From NCBI RefSeq assembly GCF_002925845.1, contig NZ_PDNI01000058.1, forward strand, positions 260,276 through 324,275: a DNA stretch of 64,000 bases, read 5' to 3'. The position numbers and the translations under genes were made by a program. Of the stretch, positions 16,441-24,382 are shown piece by piece (within the stretch, counting starts at the first letter, position 1; every line of letters begins with the position of its first letter). This stretch comes from Roseovarius nitratireducens. Lineage in GTDB: Bacteria; Pseudomonadota; Alphaproteobacteria; Rhodobacterales; Rhodobacteraceae. Below the pieces are notes generated by a model that made no database searches, was not told where the DNA came from, and saw only the letters and a list, made by a program, of their open reading frames with translations.

Positions 16441-17489
16441 GTCTCTGCCTCCTCCTCCAGTATCAGCGCATCCGGCCCCAGCGGCATCAGCATCTGCGAC
16501 ACCGCATAGCCCGGCAGGGCGTCAAGCCCGTGTTTCCATTGCGGGTTCCGGTCCCTGTCGATGATCGCGGCGCGAATCCCTTCCAGGAAATCGCCCGTTT
16601 CCATCGCCCGATAGGTGAACCGGTATTCCAGGCCCAGCGCGCGCCCGATATCCGCGCCGGACCCGCGCAGCCGGTGGATCATCTCGACCGCACAGGCCAT
16701 CGACAGCGGCGAGCCGCGCCCTATCGCCTTCAGCGCGCCGCTCGCGAAATCGCCGTCGCTTGCGCGCAGGGAGTTTAGGATGTCGTGCAACCCCTCGCCG
16801 CCGAAATGCGCGTCGATCTCGGCCTGCTGCGCCCGCAAATCGCCCTCCGGCGGGGTCTCGGCGTAGCCGTCGATCACGCCTGGATCGCCGCTCTCGATGA
16901 GCGCCGCGCGCATCTCGTCCCACTTCAACTTCGGGATGTAACTATCTGCAAAACCGCAATATATCGCGTCATCCGGCCCCATTCGCGTGCCGGTCACCCC
17001 AAGGTATTCGCCCGAGCGCCCCGGCGCCCGCGCCAGCAGCAGAGAGCCGCCCACATCCGGCACCAGCCCAATGCCGCATTCCGGCATGGCCACCTGCGTG
17101 CTGTCGCAGACCACCCGGTGCGACCCGTGGCACGAAATCCCCACGCCGCCGCCCATGACAAATCCCTGCATCAGCGCCACGTAGGGTTTCGGATAGCGCG
17201 CGATCTTGGCATTCAACCGGTACTCATCGGCCCAGAATCGCCGCCCATAGGCGAAATCCCCGGCGCGGCCCGTGTCATAGAGCTGTTGAATGTCGCCGCC
17301 CGCGCAGAATGCCTTGTCGCCCTCCGCGTCGATCAGCACCAGCGCCACCTCCGGGTCGTCGCGCCACGCGTCGAGCGCCGCCTCGATGGCCGTGCACATC
17401 TCGTAGCTCATCGCGTTGAGCGCCTTGGGCCGTGTCAGCGTGATCCGCCCCGCGCGCCCTTCCTTGTGGATATGGATATCGTCTCTCAT
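16437..17489 (-). CDS. 3-hydroxyisobutyryl-CoA hydrolase (enoyl-CoA hydratase family)
   Basis: 350 residues of the crotonase fold. AFCAGGDIQQLYDTG and ALMQGFVMGGGVGISCHGSHRVV near 60-125 form the CoA oxyanion hole; PECGIGLVPDVGGSLLLAR follows. The extra C-terminal region of about 100 residues and the context identify it as the valine-pathway thioesterase that releases 3-hydroxyisobutyrate rather than a simple hydratase. Overlaps acd upstream and mmsB downstream by four bases each. Confidence 0.9.
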   Translation of the reverse strand: MRDDIHIHKEGRAGRITLTRPKALNAMSYEMCTAIEAALDAWRDDPEVALVLIDAEGDKAFCAGGDIQQLYDTGRAGDFAYGRRFWADEYRLNAKIARYPKPYVALMQGFVMGGGVGISCHGSHRVVCDSTQVAMPECGIGLVPDVGGSLLLARAPGRSGEYLGVTGTRMGPDDAIYCGFADSYIPKLKWDEMRAALIESGDPGVIDGYAETPPEGDLRAQQAEIDAHFGGEGLHDILNSLRASDGDFASGALKAIGRGSPLSMACAVEMIHRLRGSGADIGRALGLEYRFTYRAMETGDFLEGIRAAIIDRDRNPQWKHGLDALPGYAVSQMLMPLGPDALILEEEAET

Positions 17490-18631
17490 TGGTCCGCCAG
17501 CATCTGCCGCGCCACGATCAGGCGCATGATCTCGTTGGTGCCCTCCAGGATCTCGTGCACGCGCAGGTCACGCACCAGCTTCTCGATCCCGTAATCGGCC
17601 AGGTAGCCATAGCCGCCATGCAGTTGCAGGCACTGGTTCACGATGCGGCTGCCCGCCTCGGTCACGAACTTCTTGGCCATCGCGCAGAACTTCGTCGCAT
17701 CGGGCGCGCCGGTGTCGAGCTTCCACGCCGCCTGCCGCAGGAATGTGCGCGCGGCCTGCAATTCGATCTCCATGTCGGCCAGCCGGAATTGAAGCGCCTG
17801 GAACTCGCTGATCGGCTTGCCGAACGCCTTGCGCTCGGCCATGTAGCCCAGCGTCATGTCGATCGCCTGCTGTGCCGCGCCCAGCGAACAGGCGGCGATG
17901 TTGAGCCGCCCGCCATCCAGCCCATTCATCGCGTAACTGAAACCTTTGCCCTCTTCACCCACCAGGTTCGCGGCGGAAATGTTGCAGTTGTCAAACTGCA
18001 CCTGCCGCGTTGGCTGGCTGCGCCAGCCCATCTTGTCTTCCAGTCCGCCATAGCTGAGGCCCGGCGTGCCGTCCTCGACATAGACGGTCGAGATACCCTT
18101 GGGGCCGTCGCCGCCGGTGCGTACCATCACCACGTAGGCGTCCGAATATCCGCCCCCCGAGATGAACGCCTTGGTGCCGTTGAGTGCATACCCCTCGTTC
18201 GTCCGCTCCGCGCGGGTCTTCAATGCCGCGGCATCCGAGCCCGATCCCGGCTCGGTCAGGCAGTACGAGAGCACCGTCTCCATCGTCATGGCGCGGGGCA
18301 GAACCCGCGCCTTGATCTCGTCCGATCCGAACTTGTCGATCATCTTGGCGCACATGTTGTGGATCGACAGGAACGCGGCGACCGAGGGGCAGGCCATGCT
18401 CAGCGCTTCGAACACCAGCGTCGCATCCAGCCGGCCCAACCCCGATCCGCCCGATTCCTCGCTCACGTAGAGCCCGCCGAAGCCGAGCGCCGCGATCTCG
18501 GGCCACAGCTCCTTGGGAATGGTGCCCTCGCGCTCCCAGACGCGGGCGTGGGGCGCGATCCGGTCCTGCCCGAAGGCGTGGGCCATGTCGAATATGGCGG
18601 TCTGTTCCTCTGTGAGGGCGAAATCCATCAC
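17486..18631 (-). CDS. Acyl-CoA dehydrogenase, probably isobutyryl-CoA dehydrogenase
   Basis: 381-residue FAD enzyme. Visible are YCLTEPGSGSDAAAL, the GYALNGTKAFISGGGYSD core, and the C-terminal EILEGTNEIMR with the likely catalytic base E363. The general acyl-CoA dehydrogenase motif set does not fix the substrate; position as first gene of an operon with 3-hydroxyisobutyryl-CoA hydrolase and mmsB points to isobutyryl-CoA. The upstream region holds two inverted repeats (18657-18692). Confidence 0.9.
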   Translation of the reverse strand: MMDFALTEEQTAIFDMAHAFGQDRIAPHARVWEREGTIPKELWPEIAALGFGGLYVSEESGGSGLGRLDATLVFEALSMACPSVAAFLSIHNMCAKMIDKFGSDEIKARVLPRAMTMETVLSYCLTEPGSGSDAAALKTRAERTNEGYALNGTKAFISGGGYSDAYVVMVRTGGDGPKGISTVYVEDGTPGLSYGGLEDKMGWRSQPTRQVQFDNCNISAANLVGEEGKGFSYAMNGLDGGRLNIAACSLGAAQQAIDMTLGYMAERKAFGKPISEFQALQFRLADMEIELQAARTFLRQAAWKLDTGAPDATKFCAMAKKFVTEAGSRIVNQCLQLHGGYGYLADYGIEKLVRDLRVHEILEGTNEIMRLIVARQMLADQ

Positions 18632-18656
18632 CGGCTCCTGTTCGCTGAAATGAACG

Positions 18657-18692
18657 GTTGTTTAATTAACAACTATTGCAGAACTGTTGCAA
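18657..18692. promoter_or_regulatory. Two inverted repeats upstream of the valine operon
   Basis: GTTGTT-N5-AACAAC at 18657-18673 and TTGCA-N7-TGCAA at 18676-18692, 26 to 61 bases upstream of the acyl-CoA dehydrogenase ATG. They are AT-rich against a GC-rich background and are likely operator sites. TTGCA...TGCAA also occurs before mmsA, with a different spacer. Confidence 0.5.
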
Positions 18693-18725
18693 GGCACAAC
18701 GCCTCCGAACCGGATGTGACAATAG

Positions 18726-18753
18726 AAAACGCCCCGAGGGGTAACCCGGGGCG
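18726..18753 (-). terminator. Rho-independent terminator after L,D-transpeptidase gene
   Basis: On the reverse strand CGCCCCG...CGGGGCG with an inner GGG/CCC stem around a TTA loop is followed by TTTTC. It ends the transpeptidase transcript before the valine operon promoter. Confidence 0.75.
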
Positions 18754-18778
18754 CTGATAGTTTGCAAGGGCCGCGCGG

Positions 18779-19333
18779 TCACAGCAAGAGCACCTGTGTG
18801 CCGACCTGCGCCATGCCGAAAAGCTCTTCGATATGCCGGTTGTAGAGGCCGATGCAGCCCGAGGAGGACTGTCGCCCGATCTTGCGGGTGTCATGGGTGC
18901 CGTGCACCAGATAGGCGGGCCAGCCGAGATAGAGCGCATGGGTGCCCAGCGGGTTGCCCGGGCCGGGCGGCATGTAGGCGGGCAGCGTGGGGTCGCGCTC
19001 GCGCATGGATTGGGTAGGTGTCCAGTCGGGGCCGATGCGCTTGCGCACGATCCGTGTATAGCCGCGCCGCGTCAGATCCTCGGTCATCGGCACCGAGGAG
19101 GGGTAGAGCGCATAGGTCTCGTCATCCGGTCCCCAGTAATGCACCGCACGGCTGTCGATATCGGCGAGCAGGCAGCCCTGACCGAGACTGTCGAAATGAT
19201 CGCGCCAGTCGCGGGTGACAAAGGCCGAGACGTTGCGGCGGTTCACGGTGTTTTCGGCACGCAGCAGGCCCGGCGTGGCCAGGGCGGCGAGGCCGGTGGT
19301 GATGGCGGTGCGGCGGGTGAATTTCAGTGTCAC
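18779..19333 (-). CDS. L,D-transpeptidase (YkuD family) with Tat-like signal
   Basis: 184 residues from a GTG at 19331-19333. The N-terminus TRRTAITTGLAALATPGLLRA has a twin arginine and hydrophobic core, so export, probably by Tat, is predicted. The YkuD catalytic region is visible near the C-terminus: LGTHALYLGWPAYLVHGTHD then GRQSSSGCIGLYN, with the SxGC cysteine as nucleophile and a preceding histidine. Such enzymes form 3-3 peptidoglycan cross-links or attach proteins to murein in the periplasm. Single gene with its own terminator. Confidence 0.9.
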   Translation of the reverse strand: MTLKFTRRTAITTGLAALATPGLLRAENTVNRRNVSAFVTRDWRDHFDSLGQGCLLADIDSRAVHYWGPDDETYALYPSSVPMTEDLTRRGYTRIVRKRIGPDWTPTQSMRERDPTLPAYMPPGPGNPLGTHALYLGWPAYLVHGTHDTRKIGRQSSSGCIGLYNRHIEELFGMAQVGTQVLLL

Positions 19334-19460
19334 TGTACTCGGTCCCCTTGATTGGACGATTCGAACCAATATAGGGACGACGGCCGCAGATATGTAGGGG
19401 CGGGGCCTGCGCAACTCGCCCGCTCACAGGCCCGCTCACAGGATTGTCATCGACGCTGGC

Positions 19461-20594
19461 TCACAGGTCGGCGTGGTATTCCTCGATCAGGTGGCGGACC
19501 ACCGCGCGCAACGCCTCCTTCTCGTCCGCGCCCCCCTCGCGCGCCGCGCGGGCCACGGCACGCTGGCGCTCGGCGCTGGTGCCGCCCGCCACCATGTCGC
19601 GCAGCCGCGTCACCTCCGGCAGCGACGAGAAGAACTCGGCATCCTCGGCCACCAGCTCAATCATCTCTGCTGCCAGTTCCTCCATCGGCACGATCTCGCC
19701 GCGCCCGAGGTCGATCAGCCCCTCGGTGGTGCCATAGCGCTGCGCGCGCCAGCGGTTCTCGCTCACCAGGAAGGCGTCGTAGATGCGCCAGCGCTGGTTG
19801 CGAATGGCCAGCCGCCACAGCATCCGCGCGATCGCCTGCGTGAGCGCGGCAAGGGTGAGCGTATCCTCCAGCCGGGGCTGCACGTCGCAGATGCGCGATT
19901 CCAGGGTGGGAAAGCGCGACGAGGGGCGCAAATCCCACCAGATTTTCGACGCATCCTCGATCACCCCCATGTCCACCAGTACCTGCACCGACCGCTCGAA
20001 ACTGCCAAAGCTCTCCATCCGCGGCGGCAGCCCGGTGCGCGGCAGGTTGTCGAACACGGTCAGGCGATAGCTCGCCAGCCCCGTATCCTGCCCCTGCCAA
20101 TAGGGTGAGGACGCGCTCAGCGCCAAGAGGTGCGGCAGGAAATAGCTCATCTGGTTCATCAGGTCGATGCGCCGGTCGGGCGGCTCGATGCCGACATGCA
20201 CATGCATCCCGCAAATCAGCATCCGCCGCACCACCCCCGCCAGATCGTGCTGCAAGTCGTTATAGCGCTGCTTGTCGGTATGGGTCTGGCTGCGCCAGTC
20301 GGCCAACGGATGGCACGACGCGGCGATAGGGGCGAGGTTGTGGGCGCGGGCATGGTGCGCCACGGTGCTGCGCAGGCGCTTCAGGTCTTCGCGCGCCTCG
20401 GCGATGGTCTTGCACACCCGGCTGCCGATCTCGATCTGGCAATTGAGGAATTCGGGGCTGACCTGGTCCTCCAGCTCGCTCTTGCACGCCTCCATCAACC
20501 CCTCGGGCGCGTTGGCCAGCGCGAGACTGTCGAGATCGACGAGCAGGTATTCTTCCTCGACGCCGATGGTGAAATCCGGGTGCGTGATCGCCAT
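19461..20594 (-). CDS. YbdK-like carboxylate-amine ligase (glutamate-cysteine ligase family 2)
   Basis: 377 residues from ATG 20594 ([20 protein letters not shown]), chosen for the GGGAGG just upstream. GVEEEY at 9-14 is the ATP/Mg site of the GCS2 family; CGMHVHVGI and [11 protein letters not shown] are further family blocks. Family members have weak glutamate-cysteine ligase activity in vitro, but true substrates are mostly unknown. Stands between an L,D-transpeptidase and mmsA without obvious coupling. Confidence 0.88.
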   Translation of the reverse strand: MAITHPDFTIGVEEEYLLVDLDSLALANAPEGLMEACKSELEDQVSPEFLNCQIEIGSRVCKTIAEAREDLKRLRSTVAHHARAHNLAPIAASCHPLADWRSQTHTDKQRYNDLQHDLAGVVRRMLICGMHVHVGIEPPDRRIDLMNQMSYFLPHLLALSASSPYWQGQDTGLASYRLTVFDNLPRTGLPPRMESFGSFERSVQVLVDMGVIEDASKIWWDLRPSSRFPTLESRICDVQPRLEDTLTLAALTQAIARMLWRLAIRNQRWRIYDAFLVSENRWRAQRYGTTEGLIDLGRGEIVPMEELAAEMIELVAEDAEFFSSLPEVTRLRDMVAGGTSAERQRAVARAAREGGADEKEALRAVVRHLIEEYHADL

Positions 20595-20731
20595 GCCCTG
20601 CCTCCCCTGTCCCTTCCCGCCAGAAAACACCGGGGGAAGGGGCGCTGCCAAGGGAAAAGCATTGGGCGCCGCGGTTTCTTCGTCGTGAAAACACCCCGGG
20701 AGGTGCGGAAGGCAGGCTCCTTTTTCAAGGC

Positions 20732-20760
20732 GCGGGGGGCACCGTCACGGTGCCCCCCGC
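20732..20760 (-). terminator. Strong GC hairpin downstream of mmsA
   Basis: Perfect 13-base stem GCGGGGGGCACCG/CGGTGCCCCCCGC with a TCA loop, about 50 bases past the mmsA stop. On the reverse strand it is followed by GCGCCTTGAAAAAGG. Likely transcription end of mmsA. Confidence 0.55.
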
Positions 20761-20761
20761 C

Positions 20762-20796
20762 GAACCTCCCGGTTCACCGCCTGAACCTACAGGTTC
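20762..20796. repeat. Pair of GAACC-N4-GGTTC palindromes at 21-bp spacing (copy 1)
   Basis: GAACCTCCCGGTTC at 20762-20775 and GAACCTACAGGTTC at 20783-20796, 21 bases from start to start, immediately downstream of the mmsA stop. The same arrangement recurs at 38980-39014 downstream of the rimK-like gene. Confidence 0.65.
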
Positions 20797-20808
20797 GGGC
20801 GGCCTGTC

Positions 20809-22308
20809 TCAGTCCATCGCCTTGAAGTTGAACTCGCCGCCATCCTTGATCCCCGACGGCCAGCGCGACGTGACGGTCTTGGTGCGGGTGTAGAACTTGA
20901 ACGCGTCAGGCCCGTGCTGGTTGAGATCGCCAAAGCCCGATTTCTTCCATCCACCGAATGTGTGGTAGGCCAGCGGCACCGGGATCGGCACGTTGATACC
21001 CACCATTCCGATGTTGATTCTATTGGCAAAATCGCGGGCGGCATCGCCGTCGCGGGTAAAGATCGCGGTGCCGTTGCCGTATTCGTGGTCCATCGCCAGC
21101 TTCAGGGCCTCCTCGTAGCTGCCCGCGCGCACAGTGGTCAGCACGGGCCCGAAAATCTCCTGCCGGTAGATGTCCATCTCCGGCGTCACCCGGTCAAACA
21201 GGTGCGGCCCCACGAAGAACCCGTCCTCATACCCCTGCAATTTGAAGCCCCGCCCATCGACAACCAATTGAGCTCCTTGAGAAATTCCGCTCTCGACCAG
21301 CCCGAGGATGCGCGCCTTGGCCTCCGCCGTCACGACGGGGCCGTAATCCACGTCGTTGCCCGCGGTCCAGGGTCCGACCTTGAGTTTTTCAATGCGCGGT
21401 ACCAGCTTTTCGATCAGCCGGTCGGCAGTCTCGTCACCCACCGGCACGGCCACCGAGATCGCCATGCAGCGCTCGCCCGCCGCGCCATAGCCCGCGCCAA
21501 TGAGCGCGTCGGCGGCTTGGTCCATGTCGGCATCTGGCATGACGATCATGTGGTTCTTGGCCCCGCCAAAGCATTGAACACGCTTGCCATTCGAGCAGCC
21601 GCGGCCGTAGATATACTCGGCGATCGGGGTCGACCCGACGAAGCCGATGGACTGGATCACCGGGTCGTCGATGATCGCGTCCACCGCCACCTTGTCGCCG
21701 TTCACCACCTGCAAGAGCCCCTTGGGCAGCCCTGCTTCCTCCATCAGTTCCGCCAGCATCAAGGGCACCGAGGGGTCGCGCTCGCTTGGTTTCAGGATAA
21801 AGGCGTTGCCGCAGGCGAGCGCCGGCGCGAACATCCACATCGGGATCATCGCCGGGAAGTTGAACGGCGTTATTCCTGCTGTAACTCCAAGGGGTTGGCG
21901 CATGGAATACATGTCGATGCCGGGCCCGGCGCTGTCGGTGAACTCGCCCTTGAGCATCTGCGGCGCACCGATGCAGTATTCCACCACTTCGAGCCCGCGT
22001 TGCACGTCGCCCTTGGCGTCCGGGAAGGTCTTGCCATGCTCGGCGCTCAGCGCTTCGGCGAGCTTGTCCATGTCGCGGTTGAGCAGCCGCACGAATTCCA
22101 TCATCACCCGCGCGCGTCGCTGCGGGTTGGTGGCGGCCCATTTGGGCTGCGCGGCCTGCGCGGCGGCCACGGCCTGCGCCATCTCTTCGGGACTGGCGAG
22201 TGGGCAACGGGCCTGCACTTCGCCGGTGGCGGGGTTGAACACGTCCGAGAAGCGCCCCGAGGCGCCCTTCACATGCTGGCCGTTGATGTAGTGGGTAAGC
22301 TCTTTCAT
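20809..22308 (-). CDS. mmsA: Methylmalonate-semialdehyde dehydrogenase (CoA-acylating)
   Basis: 499 residues from ATG 22308, chosen because CAGGAGG stands eight bases upstream; another ATG six bases earlier is too close to it. FNPATGEVQARCPLAS, FNFPAMIPMWMFAPAL and the catalytic cysteine C281 in GAAGERCMAISVAV identify the CoA-dependent MMSDH. It converts methylmalonate semialdehyde to propionyl-CoA, completing the valine pathway begun by the operon at 15-18.6 kb. The usual catalytic glutamate region of other aldehyde dehydrogenases is replaced by VQCFGGAKNH as expected. Divergent from a LysR regulator. Confidence 0.95.
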   Translation of the reverse strand: MKELTHYINGQHVKGASGRFSDVFNPATGEVQARCPLASPEEMAQAVAAAQAAQPKWAATNPQRRARVMMEFVRLLNRDMDKLAEALSAEHGKTFPDAKGDVQRGLEVVEYCIGAPQMLKGEFTDSAGPGIDMYSMRQPLGVTAGITPFNFPAMIPMWMFAPALACGNAFILKPSERDPSVPLMLAELMEEAGLPKGLLQVVNGDKVAVDAIIDDPVIQSIGFVGSTPIAEYIYGRGCSNGKRVQCFGGAKNHMIVMPDADMDQAADALIGAGYGAAGERCMAISVAVPVGDETADRLIEKLVPRIEKLKVGPWTAGNDVDYGPVVTAEAKARILGLVESGISQGAQLVVDGRGFKLQGYEDGFFVGPHLFDRVTPEMDIYRQEIFGPVLTTVRAGSYEEALKLAMDHEYGNGTAIFTRDGDAARDFANRINIGMVGINVPIPVPLAYHTFGGWKKSGFGDLNQHGPDAFKFYTRTKTVTSRWPSGIKDGGEFNFKAMD

Positions 22309-22391
22309 CGTCATCTCCTCCTGAAATGCGCGTTGGCATCAAGGTAGCCTTGCAAAACTCACCGCAAAAGGGGCAAGTTTCCAATACCGAT

Positions 22392-22405
22392 TTGCATTAT
22401 TGCAA
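22392..22405. promoter_or_regulatory. Palindromic operator TTGCA-N4-TGCAA between mmsA and lysR
   Basis: TTGCATTATTGCAA at 22392-22405 is a perfect inverted repeat with a 4-base spacer, 14 bases before the lysR GTG and 84 bases upstream of mmsA. It fits the T-N11-A form of LysR sites. A second TTGCAAAAC half-site lies at about 22349. Confidence 0.55.
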
Positions 22406-22418
22406 AGGAGACGCGCCC

Positions 22419-23315
22419 GTGACGCCGCATTGGGACGACATGCGCATTTTTCTGGCGGTGGCGCGCGCCGAGAGCCTGTCGGGGGCGGGGCGGGTGCTGC
22501 GGATCGATCCGGCCACCGTGGGGCGGCGGGTGGCGCGGCTCGAGGAGGCGCTCGGCGCCCCGCTCTTTGCCAAGTCGCCCACCGGTTACGCACTGAGCGA
22601 GGCGGGGGCGCGGCTCATGGAGCACGCGATCCGCGCCGAGCAGGCGATGGAGGCCGCCGCCCATGACGTGGCCGGGCAGGCGGGGGGGCTTGCCGGGCAG
22701 ATTAGGATCGGTGCGCCCGATGGCTGCGCCAATTTCGTGCTGCCGCAGGTTTGTACCGAGATCGCCGCCGAAAACCCGGACCTCGAAATCCAGATCGTCG
22801 CGCTGCCGCGGGTGTTCAACCTCACCCGGCGCGAGGCCGACATGGTGATCGCGGTGAGCCCGCCCACGGCTGGACGGCTTTCGGTGCAGAAGGTCACCGA
22901 TTACCACCTGCACCTCGCGGCGACCGCGCGCTACCTGCGCCGACACTCGGCGATCGCGCGGCTCGAGGATCTGCGCGCGCATCGGATCGTGGGCTACATC
23001 CCCGACATGATCTTCGATCGCGAACTCGATTACCTCAGCGAGGCGGGGATCGACCGGGTGGATCTCGCCTCCAACTCGGTCTCGGTGCAGCTTAACCTCG
23101 TCGCGAGAGGCGGCGGGATCGGCGTGCTGCACGATTTCTCCCTGCCCTGGCTGCGCGGCGCGCGGCGCGTGCTGCCCGATCTCTTCACGCTCACCCGCAG
23201 CTTCTACCTCGTGCGCCACGCCGACGACCGGCGGCTGGAACGACAAAACCGCTTTGCCGCGGCGCTTGTCGAGGGGATGCGCGCCGAGGTGGCGCGGCTC
23301 GAGGCGCAGGCTTGA
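22419..23315 (+). CDS. LysR-family regulator, probable regulator of mmsA
   Basis: 298 residues from GTG 22419, with AAAGGAG eight bases upstream. N-terminal winged helix HWDDMRIFLAVARAESLSGAGRVL with VGRRVARLEEALGAPLF, then a periplasmic-binding-like effector domain (GQIRIGAPDGCANFVLPQV onward). Divergent from mmsA across a 110-base region with a palindrome, the usual LysR arrangement. Inducer unknown; a valine-pathway intermediate is the natural guess. Confidence 0.9.
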   Translation: MTPHWDDMRIFLAVARAESLSGAGRVLRIDPATVGRRVARLEEALGAPLFAKSPTGYALSEAGARLMEHAIRAEQAMEAAAHDVAGQAGGLAGQIRIGAPDGCANFVLPQVCTEIAAENPDLEIQIVALPRVFNLTRREADMVIAVSPPTAGRLSVQKVTDYHLHLAATARYLRRHSAIARLEDLRAHRIVGYIPDMIFDRELDYLSEAGIDRVDLASNSVSVQLNLVARGGGIGVLHDFSLPWLRGARRVLPDLFTLTRSFYLVRHADDRRLERQNRFAAALVEGMRAEVARLEAQA

Positions 23316-23375
23316 CAGGAATATTGTTGTGGCTCACGCTTCGTTCACGCAATTTTCATTTCGGAGGGCATCGCG

Positions 23376-23810
23376 ATGCTGGTCCAGCAGATTCTCAAGT
23401 CCAAGGGCGATGACGGGGTCATCACCGTCACGCCCGACACGCCGATCGCGGAGGCCGCCAGTATCCTGGCCGAGCGCCGGATCGGCGGGCTGGTCGTGTC
23501 CGCCGATGGCGAGGCTGCCGACGGCATCCTGTCGGAGCGCGACATCGTTCGCGCACTGGCGGTGCGCGGCGCGAGCTGCCTGACCGAGACGGTGAGCGAG
23601 ATGATGACGCGCAACCCGGTCTGCTGCGCCAGGCAGGACACCTCGGACGCGGTGCTCGCGCGGATGACCGATGGCCGCTTCCGCCACATGCCGGTGGTCG
23701 AAGAGGGCAAGCTCGTGGGGATCGTCACGATCGGCGACGTGGTCAAGGCGCGGCTCGACGAATTGTCGCTGGAAAAGACGGCGCTTGAAGGGATGATAAT
23801 GGGCTATTGA
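23376..23810 (+). CDS. CBS-domain pair protein
   Basis: 144 residues made of two CBS motifs: VTPDTPIAEAASILAERRIGGLVV...DGILSERDIVRAL and MTRNPVCCARQDTSDAVLARM...GRFRHMPVVEEGKLVGIVTIGDVV. Such stand-alone CBS pairs bind adenosyl ligands such as AMP or NAD and act as energy sensors. CGGAGGG stands before the ATG. Co-directional with coaD 64 bases downstream; functional link not shown. Confidence 0.9.
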   Translation: MLVQQILKSKGDDGVITVTPDTPIAEAASILAERRIGGLVVSADGEAADGILSERDIVRALAVRGASCLTETVSEMMTRNPVCCARQDTSDAVLARMTDGRFRHMPVVEEGKLVGIVTIGDVVKARLDELSLEKTALEGMIMGY

Positions 23811-23874
23811 GGGGGTTGCATTCGGCGGCGCAATATCGTTGCGTGCCGCGACACCGCAACAACGGAGCGGCCAG

Positions 23875-24366
23875 ATGCGCATCGCCCTCTATCCCGGCAC
23901 CTTCGATCCGATCACGCTGGGGCATATCGACATCATTCGCCGCGCCGCCATGCTGGTAGATCGCCTGGTGATCGGGGTGGCGATAAACCGGGACAAGGGC
24001 CCGCTCTTCTCGCTGGAGGAGCGCGTCACGATGATCGAGGCGGAATGCGTCAAGCTCACCGAGCAGACCGGCACCGAGATCGTCGCCCATCCGTTCGACA
24101 ACCTGCTGATCGACTGCGCCCATGACGTGGGCGCGCAGCTCATCGTGCGCGGCTTGCGGGCGGTGGCGGATTTCGAATACGAGTTCCAGATGGTGGGTAT
24201 GAACCGGACGCTCGACAATACGGTAGAGACGGTGTTTCTGATGGCCGACGCGGGCCACCAGGCGATCGCGTCCAAGCTGGTCAAGGAGATCGCGCGGCTA
24301 AACGGCGACGTGTCAAAATTCGTCACGGCCCCGGTGCGCGATGCTCTGATCGCGAAATTCGCCTGA
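23875..24366 (+). CDS. coaD: Phosphopantetheine adenylyltransferase
   Basis: 163 residues. PGTFDPITLGHIDII at 7-21 contains the T/HxGH nucleotidyl-transferase signature and IVRGLRAVADFEYEFQM is the family-specific block. Catalyses the penultimate step of coenzyme A synthesis. GGAG lies about nine bases before the ATG at 23875; length is standard. Confidence 0.96.
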   Translation: MRIALYPGTFDPITLGHIDIIRRAAMLVDRLVIGVAINRDKGPLFSLEERVTMIEAECVKLTEQTGTEIVAHPFDNLLIDCAHDVGAQLIVRGLRAVADFEYEFQMVGMNRTLDNTVETVFLMADAGHQAIASKLVKEIARLNGDVSKFVTAPVRDALIAKFA

Positions 24367-24382
24367 GAGCGGCGGCGGCTAC

